This document shows, in pieces, positions 58,241-64,000 of a stretch of DNA of 64,000 bases. Where the stretch lies: the NCBI GenBank assembly GCA_035474375.1, contig DATINJ010000382.1, positions 3,889 through 67,888 on the forward strand, read 5' to 3'. Both the position numbers and the translations under genes were made by a program. Numbering within the stretch: the first letter of the stretch is position 1; every line of letters begins with the position of its first letter. The notes below the pieces were generated by a model that saw only the letters and a list, made by a program, of their open reading frames with translations, was not told where the DNA came from and searched no databases. This stretch comes from JANNPJ01 sp035474375. GTDB lineage: Bacteria; Actinomycetota; Actinomycetes; Actinomycetales; Kineosporiaceae.

Positions 58241-59155
58241 ATGCGCCTCCAGTTCATCTTCGACGAGATCGTCGTCGGCCTTCGCCGTAACGTGGCGATG
58301 GCCGTCTCGGTCGTGCTTGTCACTGTCGTGTCCTTGTTCCTGCTCGGCCTCGGATTCCTCGCCCAGCGGCAGGTCGACACGATGAAGGACTATTGGTACG
58401 ACCGTATCCAGGTCTCGATCTTCCTGTGTGGCGCTGATTCCGATTCCGCCACGTGTACGGATGGTGAGGTCACCCAGACCCAGAAAGATCAGATCAAGAG
58501 CACGCTGGCTTCTCCGCAATTAGCCAGTTACGTGAAGCAGGTCTATTTCGAGTCCAAGCAGGAAGCCTTCGACCGATTTAAGTCGCAGTTCAAGGACAGC
58601 GTGCTGTCCAACAACGTGACGGTCGACCAGATGCCCGAGTCCTACCGGGTTCAGCTGAACAATCCTAAAGACTACGACGTAGTCGCACAGCTGGTCACGG
58701 ACAAGCCTGGAGTCGAGTCCGTGGAGGACCAGAACCAGGTGCTGGACCGGCTCTTTGCGCTGCTCAACCGGTTGAAGTACTACTCCTGGATGCTGGCCGG
58801 GGTGACCCTGATCTGTTCGGTGCTGCTGGTGGCCACCACGATCCGGCTGACCGCGTTCACCCGGCGCCGAGAGACCGGAATCATGCGCCTGGTCGGGGCG
58901 TCCAATTTCTTCATCCAATTGCCATTCATTCTGGAAAGCATGATTGCGGCTGCTATCGGCGCCACTCTGGCGTCGGTGGCGCTGGTCTCGCTGACGCATT
59001 TCGAAATTCAGGGACGACTCGCGAAATCCCTCAAATTCGTCAATTATGTGACAACCGGGGACGCATTGATGATCGTTCCTTGGCTATTCTTCATTGGATT
59101 GTTCATTGCTGGCGTGTCGGCGTTCATCGCGTTGATGAAGTACCTCAAGGTGTAG
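58241..59155 (+). CDS. ftsX: Cell division protein FtsX
   Basis: 304 residues. N-terminal helix (about 20-45), an extracellular domain (about 46-175) containing Cys-bearing SIFLCGADSDSATCTDGE, then three helices (about 190-215, 235-260, 275-300) as in FtsX. The extracellular Cys pair could form a disulfide. FtsX transmits ATP-driven movement from FtsE to a hydrolase. Start ATG 58241. Confidence 0.95.
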   Translation: MRLQFIFDEIVVGLRRNVAMAVSVVLVTVVSLFLLGLGFLAQRQVDTMKDYWYDRIQVSIFLCGADSDSATCTDGEVTQTQKDQIKSTLASPQLASYVKQVYFESKQEAFDRFKSQFKDSVLSNNVTVDQMPESYRVQLNNPKDYDVVAQLVTDKPGVESVEDQNQVLDRLFALLNRLKYYSWMLAGVTLICSVLLVATTIRLTAFTRRRETGIMRLVGASNFFIQLPFILESMIAAAIGATLASVALVSLTHFEIQGRLAKSLKFVNYVTTGDALMIVPWLFFIGLFIAGVSAFIALMKYLKV

Positions 59156-59260
59156 CCATCTCCTCGTCCTGCTGAGCCGATCGGCCGCACGATCGGCATC
59201 GCGTTGGCCTGTCCAGCTCGCGCGACCTGTGGTCGGAGGTGACAGCCGACAGGAGCACAG

Positions 59261-60649
59261 ATGAACGTCACGCCCGGCCTTGCTCTCGCCATGAGTGGGG
59301 CTGGTGGTCGGTCCGAGCACAGTGGGCGAGTCGGGCGGGCCGGGCTGGATGGGCTGCGTGGGCGGGCTGGGCGTGGCGGGGGATCATGGCGGCGAGCGTT
59401 GCCCGCCGTGTCGGCGCTCGGTCTCGGACTCTTCCTGGTCGGTGGCCTGCTCGCGGCGCCGGCCTCCGCGGACAATGCGTCCGATCGCAAGCAGACTCTC
59501 GACCGCCAGCTCGATGATCTTCGGGAAACTCTGGAGGGGACGTCGAAAAGCCTCGTTGACGCAGCGGTCAACCTTGAGCGGGCGCAGAGCGAACTGGTCG
59601 ATGCGAACGCGAAGCTGGCCTCGGCTCGTGCGGCGGTGGCCGCGGCTGCCACCCGGGACCGGGAACTGGCAGGTCGGCTGGCCGTTGCGGAGGCGGCTGC
59701 GGCCAAGGCCGGACGCGAGCTGGATTCCGGTCGACAGCTTGAGGCGGACACCCGTGATCGGCTCGGCCGTATCGCCCGGGAGGAGTATGTCAATTCCGGT
59801 CTCTCTGGCCTCTCCATTGCCCTGAATGCGGAGGACCCCGCCCAGTTCGCCGACCGAGTAAACGTCGTCGGAACCGCCCTGCGGCGGCAGAACGGTGCGA
59901 TTTTCCGGATTGAGGTGCAGCAGGCCGACACTCGCGCCCGGCAGGCTCGGCTGACCGCCGCGCAGATCGAGGTGGCCGACCTGAAGCGGCAGTCCGAGTT
60001 GCTCCTCAGCCAGCGCAAGAACGCTGAACGGGACGCCGAGACTGCTGCGAGCGAGGTGAGTGACCTGGTGGCGCTGAAGACCCGGTCGGTGCAGACCATC
60101 ACCGCCCGCAAGTCGGACGAGAAGAAGCGGATCGCTGCGCTGCAGGTTCAGCAGGACCGGCTGGCCGCGCTGCTGCGGGTACGAGCGAAAGCCAGGGCCG
60201 GGGCCGATCGGCGCTTGGCCAGCCGCAGCGGTGGCCGGTCCACGCCGAGCAACGGATCCGGGCGGCTGTCCTACCCGGTCAACGCCCCGATCACCTCTGG
60301 TTTCGGGTATCGGTACCACCCGATCCTGCATTACTCCCGGCTGCATGCCGGCGTTGACTTCGGCGCGGCCTGTGGGACGCCGGTGCTGGCGGCCGCACCG
60401 GGGACGATCGTCCGGGCGGGAGGCGCGGGCGGGTACGGCAATCAGGTCGTCATCGATCACGGATCGATGCGTGGCCAGCAGGTGGCGACGTCGTACAACC
60501 ACCTGAGCCGATTCGTGGTCCGGTCCGGTCCGGTGCGACGCGGCCAACTGATCGCCTATTCCGGGACCACGGGTCTGTCCACCGGCTGTCATCTGCACTT
60601 CGAGGTCTACGTCAGTGGCACCCACGTCAACCCGATGAGCTGGCTCTAG
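59261..60649 (+). CDS. Secreted M23 peptidase with coiled coil (EnvC-like)
   Basis: A 462-residue protein. Signal peptide or membrane segment (about 44-70, ALPAVSALGLGLFLVGGLLA), coiled coil (about 75-310), then LytM/M23 domain (about 330-455) with HAGVDFGAACGTPVLAAAPG and HLHFEVY. The zinc-ligand pattern H-x3-D and H-x-H is retained, so the domain may be active, unlike E. coli EnvC. Placed between ftsX and smpB. A coiled coil plus M23 next to FtsEX is the layout of FtsEX-regulated hydrolases. Confidence 0.9.
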   Translation: MNVTPGLALAMSGAGGRSEHSGRVGRAGLDGLRGRAGRGGGSWRRALPAVSALGLGLFLVGGLLAAPASADNASDRKQTLDRQLDDLRETLEGTSKSLVDAAVNLERAQSELVDANAKLASARAAVAAAATRDRELAGRLAVAEAAAAKAGRELDSGRQLEADTRDRLGRIAREEYVNSGLSGLSIALNAEDPAQFADRVNVVGTALRRQNGAIFRIEVQQADTRARQARLTAAQIEVADLKRQSELLLSQRKNAERDAETAASEVSDLVALKTRSVQTITARKSDEKKRIAALQVQQDRLAALLRVRAKARAGADRRLASRSGGRSTPSNGSGRLSYPVNAPITSGFGYRYHPILHYSRLHAGVDFGAACGTPVLAAAPGTIVRAGGAGGYGNQVVIDHGSMRGQQVATSYNHLSRFVVRSGPVRRGQLIAYSGTTGLSTGCHLHFEVYVSGTHVNPMSWL

Positions 60650-60679
60650 AGCCTGTCCTGGTGGGCAGCGATTAACTCG

Positions 60680-60709
60680 TTGGGTGCCGGGGGCCGAGGT
60701 CTCTAGACT
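60680..60709 (+). promoter_or_regulatory. Possible smpB promoter
   Basis: TTGGGT (60680-60685), an 18-bp spacer and TAGACT (60704-60709) resemble -35 and -10 boxes, about 49 bp before the smpB start. Low certainty because actinobacterial promoters are poorly conserved. Confidence 0.4.
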
Positions 60710-60757
60710 GATCCCTCCAGCCGAGGCTGATCCATTAGCCGATGAAGGGGTGTCGCA

Positions 60758-61228
60758 GTGCCCAGGGAGACCGGTCGCAAGGTCGTCGCGACCAATCGCA
60801 AGGCTCGGCACGACTATCTCATCGAAGACGTGTACGAGGCCGGCCTTGTGCTGACCGGTACCGAGGTGAAGGCCTTGCGAGCCGGCCGAGCGTCGTTGGT
60901 CGATGGTTTCGGCACGATCTCTAACGGGGAGGCCTGGCTGGAAGGCGTTCACATCCCCGAGTACAGCCAGGGCACCTGGAACAACCACGCTCCCCGGCGC
61001 CGGCGCAAGCTGCTGCTGCACCGCGACGAGATCCAGCGAATCCTGCTCGACACGCGGGAGAGCGGGCACACGTTGGTGCCGCTGCAGCTGTACTTCCTGA
61101 ACGGCCGAGCCAAGATCGAAATCGCTGTCGCCAAGGGTAAGAAGAATTACGACAAGCGGCAGACGCTGCGCGAACGCCAGGACAAGCGCGAGTCCGACCG
61201 GGCGATGTCGGCCCGCCGGAACCGCTGA
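60758..61228 (+). CDS. smpB: SsrA-binding protein SmpB
   Basis: A 156-residue protein from GTG 60758. RKARHDYLIEDVYEAGLVLT, G-T-E-V-K, ...FGTISNGEAWLEGVHIPEYS and the basic C-terminal tail (KKNYDKRQTLRERQDKRESD) match SmpB. Binds tmRNA and directs trans-translation. The cognate tmRNA gene is about 2.2 kb downstream at 63383. Confidence 0.97.
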   Translation: MPRETGRKVVATNRKARHDYLIEDVYEAGLVLTGTEVKALRAGRASLVDGFGTISNGEAWLEGVHIPEYSQGTWNNHAPRRRRKLLLHRDEIQRILLDTRESGHTLVPLQLYFLNGRAKIEIAVAKGKKNYDKRQTLRERQDKRESDRAMSARRNR

Positions 61229-61328
61229 AGCGGCCTAGACGTCGTGATCTGATCCGGCACCCCGGGCGGCTTTCTCGGCCGTGACAAGGTGCTTTTCCTG
61301 CCTGATCACGGGTGGGGTTGCGTACTCT

Positions 61329-63236
61329 GTGGCCGTGTCGGGATCTCGTACGCCGCTACGCGCGGCCAGGGTGTTCTCCGTAGCGCTGCTGGCAGTCGGC
61401 TGGACGCTGCTCACCGCGGTCGATGGCCAGGCCGAGGTCAGTGCCGGTGCGGTGGCTGCTCCCCGGGCGTTCGACAGCTGGGATGAGCAGATCACCAAGT
61501 ACGCCGTCGACCTGATGGTGAAGCCCGACGGGTCGATGCACGTCAAAGAGACGATTGACTACGATTTCGACACCTCGCACAAGCACGGGATCAAGCGGGA
61601 GATCCCGGTGCAGTTCGACTACAGCAAGACGCAGATTCGCGAGTATCCGATCGACAACATCAAGGTCTCCAGCCCGACCGGAGCGCCGGCCGAGCTGAAC
61701 AAGGACATCGGCGCTTACGCCACGCTCCAGATCGGTGATCCGGACAACGACAATGTCACGGGCAAGCAGACCTATGTCATCGACTATGACCTCGAGGGCG
61801 TCGTCAACTCGTTCGCCGACCATCAGGAGCTGTACTGGAACGCGATTGGTGACGAGTGGTCGGTCCCGATCCTGGGCGCCACCGCGCGGGTCGAGGGTCC
61901 GGCGGCGATCCAGAAGGTGGCCTGCTTCGAGGGGGTGCAGGGCAGCACCGATACCTGCACCGGGACGATCGACAAAGCCGGCACTGCCACCTTCGTCGGC
62001 GCTGACCTCAATCCGAGTCAGGGGATGACGGTCGTGGCCTCGTTCCCGACAGGCACTTTCCCGAACGCAGCGCCGATCCTGAAGGAGAAGCAAACCCTGC
62101 AGCGGGCGTTCTCGCTCACCCCGGTAACCGGCGCCGGCTCGCTCGCGCTGCTCGGCTTGCTCGGTGGGAGTGCGTTCGCGATGGTGTTCCGCCGCGGCCG
62201 GGATGAGCGCTACCTCGGTGTCACTCCTGGGCTCGAACCGGGGTTTGCCCAGGAACATTCCGTGTCCCGGGTGCCCTGGATGCGCCGAGACCCGGTCGCC
62301 GTCCAGTTCGCTCCGCCGTCCGGGATGCGACCAGGCCAACTCGGTACCCTGATCGACGAGCATGCCAACGTCGTCGACGTCACCGCGACGATCGTCGATC
62401 TCGCCGTTCGGGGGTACCTGAAGATCGAGGAGGTCCGGGAGCCGGGGATGTTCCGCTCCGGCGACTGGCGGTTGATCGAGATCACCGAGGACACCGCTGG
62501 TCGGCCGCGGGAGAGGCTGCACGACTACGAGACCAAGCTGTTCAACTCGATCTTCCAGGGCCGCAGCGAAATCTTGCTCTCTGAGCTCAAGACCACCTTC
62601 AAGAGCGACCTGGAAAAGGTCCAGGAGATGCTTTATGACGACGTCACTCGGCAGGGCTGGTTCCGGGGCAATCCCTCGTCCGTGCGGACCCGCTGGGCGG
62701 TCTACGGCGTCCTCCTGATCCTCGCCGGAGGCGGTCTGACCTGGTTGCTGGCCACGAAGACGAAGTACGGGTTGCTGGGTGTCGCGGTGCTGGTTTCCGG
62801 AGTCATCCTGCTCGCCCTGGCCCCCCGGATGCCGGCCCGGACGGCGAAGGGAACGGCGCTGCTGGCCCAGGCCAAGGGCTTCCGGCTGTACCTGGAGAAG
62901 GCCGAGGCGAACCAGATCCGGTTCGAGGAGGGCGAGGACATCTTCAGCCGCTACTTGCCCTTCGCGATCGTCTTCGGGGTGGCCGAGCGCTGGGCCAAGA
63001 TCTTCGCCGCCCTGGCCGCCAGCGGCGCTGCGGTTGCCGCGCCGGCCTGGTACGTCGGGTCCGGCCACACGACCGGCCTCTTCAACTATGCGGCGTTCGG
63101 TAGCTCGATGGACAGCTTCGCCACCACGACGTCGGGGTCGATCGCCGCCGCCACGCCATCGTCGTCCGGTTCATCCGGGTTCGGCGGCGGCTTCTCCGGT
63201 GGCGGAGGCGGCGGAGGTGGCGGCGGTTCCTGGTGA
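61329..63236 (+). CDS. DUF2207 domain-containing membrane protein
   Basis: 635 residues from GTG 61329 (the alternative GTG 61335 or an upstream start at 61281 cannot be excluded). Signal sequence (about 10-35), DUF2207 extracellular beta-rich region (about 50-260: YAVDLMVKPDGSMHVKETID), membrane helix (about 270-295), a cytoplasmic domain and further helices near 460-505 and 560-590. The C-terminus is a Ser/Gly tail ending in about ten Gly. Family role unknown; usually membrane-associated. It lies between smpB and ssrA. Confidence 0.85.
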   Translation: MAVSGSRTPLRAARVFSVALLAVGWTLLTAVDGQAEVSAGAVAAPRAFDSWDEQITKYAVDLMVKPDGSMHVKETIDYDFDTSHKHGIKREIPVQFDYSKTQIREYPIDNIKVSSPTGAPAELNKDIGAYATLQIGDPDNDNVTGKQTYVIDYDLEGVVNSFADHQELYWNAIGDEWSVPILGATARVEGPAAIQKVACFEGVQGSTDTCTGTIDKAGTATFVGADLNPSQGMTVVASFPTGTFPNAAPILKEKQTLQRAFSLTPVTGAGSLALLGLLGGSAFAMVFRRGRDERYLGVTPGLEPGFAQEHSVSRVPWMRRDPVAVQFAPPSGMRPGQLGTLIDEHANVVDVTATIVDLAVRGYLKIEEVREPGMFRSGDWRLIEITEDTAGRPRERLHDYETKLFNSIFQGRSEILLSELKTTFKSDLEKVQEMLYDDVTRQGWFRGNPSSVRTRWAVYGVLLILAGGGLTWLLATKTKYGLLGVAVLVSGVILLALAPRMPARTAKGTALLAQAKGFRLYLEKAEANQIRFEEGEDIFSRYLPFAIVFGVAERWAKIFAALAASGAAVAAPAWYVGSGHTTGLFNYAAFGSSMDSFATTTSGSIAAATPSSSGSSGFGGGFSGGGGGGGGGGSW

Positions 63237-63382
63237 ACCGGCGGAAACTGGCTTGCTCCCAGGCGGCGGGTGCGGAATCATCGACCCGCGCGGTACGTTG
63301 TGAGCTGCGGCAAGGTAAGACTGACAACTGAACAGCACGGTAAGACTGGATCCGATCAGATCCTCACCCAGATCCTCCCCAG

Positions 63383-63753
63383 GGGGGTGACAGGTTTCGA
63401 CGTTGGTCGTTTTTCCAGGGGAAGCGGGCCGAGTACGCGATGTGATCTCGTTAATCCTCGTCGCAAACCAATAGGTGCCAATACAAACAGCACCGAGTCT
63501 TACGCTCTCGCTGCCTAAGCAGAGCTGACTCCGTCAGCCCGGGCCCGCCTTCGGCCCGGATCCTGGCGTCGACTAGAAGGCCACTGCCCAAGGGACCGGT
63601 CACGGGGCCCGCGGGAACACTAACCGTGACTGAGCCCGGCTCGGCGCCCTGCCTGTGGGAGCGCCGGGGCTAAGAAATGCTGCAGCAGGCTGCGCCCGGA
63701 GAAGTCCTGGTTCTGCACTAGCGGACGCGGGTTCGATTCCCGCCACCTCCACA
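63383..63753 (+). ncRNA. ssrA: tmRNA
   Basis: The 5' GGGGGUG (63383-63389) pairs with CACCUCC (63744-63750), forming the acceptor stem. The T-arm GCGGGTTCGATTCCCGC is at 63728-63744. The tag frame starts at GCC 63477 and ends at TAA 63516-63518, encoding ANTNSTESYALAA. Length about 371 nt is usual for one-piece tmRNA. CCA is not encoded directly after the stem. Rescues stalled ribosomes together with SmpB. Confidence 0.95.
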
Positions 63754-63762
63754 AGCAAGATC

Positions 63763-63804
63763 ACGAATGCCCAGGCCGGTTGGCCTGGGCATTCGTCGTG
63801 TTTT
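63763..63804 (+). terminator. Rho-independent terminator of ssrA
   Basis: A perfect 15-bp stem (63763-63777 with 63782-63796) and four-base loop are followed by GTGTTTT at 63798-63804. Beyond it, up to 64000, I see no gene. Confidence 0.9.
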
Positions 63805-64000
63805 GGGTGTTCGATTCCCGTCTCGTTGCGGTTGGATAGTCGCGCAACCGACACTAGAGCGGCGATCCATGGGATGTCCCGAGCATGACGGCGCCAACGG
63901 CTGATTGTGGATCACCACGAGTGCGTTGGCTGTGGGGGCGGGCGAGCTTAGTCGTAGTCACCCCAGCGCCGACTTCGACTGAAAGCAGACATTCGCTCCC

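Noticed and set aside
63600..63918. Leftward frames overlapping the tmRNA 3' end (VEVAGIEPAS-type and GGGGNRTRVR-type peptides)
   Set aside because: They are the usual spurious translations of the T-arm and acceptor of tmRNA/tRNA genes.

Overview
The window is high-GC DNA (roughly two thirds G+C by eye) from an actinomycete. Diagnostic loci are mtrA-mtrB-lpqB, secA next to hpf and comF, whiB1 beside pdtaS, an rsbW-sigF pair, a large NAD-glutamate dehydrogenase, and ftsE-ftsX-smpB-ssrA. The gene complement and tandem-repeat-rich intergenic regions fit a non-mycobacterial actinomycete (Frankiales/Nakamurellales-like), but the genus cannot be fixed from sequence alone.

Layout. 1-9.2 kb: an RDD membrane protein, a SpoIIM-like protein, a DivIVA-like coiled-coil protein, and a leftward operon (proline-rich membrane protein, DUF4129, DUF4350, MoxR ATPase, DUF58). 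This set is commonly found together in actinobacteria. 9.3-16.9 kb: rightward mtrA-mtrB-lpqB, comF, hpf and a YcaQ-type DNA glycosylase candidate. 17-18.8 kb: two acetyltransferase genes carrying three GNAT domains. 18.9-25.6 kb: secA, a secreted nuclease/lamin-tail protein, an Rv3235-family protein, a LysM membrane protein, a small conserved hypothetical and a small HTH protein. 26-28 kb: SAF (CpaB-like) and CpaE-like ATPase genes, an outlying part of a Tad/Flp pilus system. 28-34 kb: HAD hydrolase, cupredoxin-like lipoprotein, WS/DGAT acyltransferase, patatin, DUF6912, alpha/beta hydrolase and DUF2505. 34-41.5 kb: NAD-GDH, pdtaS and whiB1. 42.4-45.2 kb: a small membrane protein, rsbW-sigF and a GNAT gene. 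45.2-50 kb: a giant FHA-FtsK/SpoIIIE (EssC/EccC-like) ATPase, divergent from a tadA-tadB-tadC-flp-tadE-tadE-tadG cluster (50-55 kb). 55.6-64 kb: an XRE regulator, prfB, ftsE, ftsX, an M23 peptidase, smpB, a DUF2207 protein and tmRNA.

How the genes fit together. Much of the window concerns the envelope: the MtrAB-LpqB signalling system, SecA export, the FtsEX complex with a likely EnvC-like M23 hydrolase, a DivIVA-like scaffold, and the MoxR/DUF58 operon. Ribosome rescue and hibernation are represented by smpB, ssrA, prfB and hpf. WhiB1 and SigF are stress and development regulators. The Tad pilus genes form two blocks about 22 kb apart. Perfect DnaA-box-like nonamers (TTATCCACA) lie upstream of both blocks.

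The least explained parts are the FHA-FtsK ATPase with a translationally coupled acetyltransferase, the DnaA-box clusters, the 17-bp-period tandem arrays in three intergenic regions, and a small uncharacterised gene antisense to the end of tadG. No complete new defence or biosynthetic system is evident, and no CRISPR, prophage, IS or rRNA/tRNA genes were recognised apart from tmRNA.
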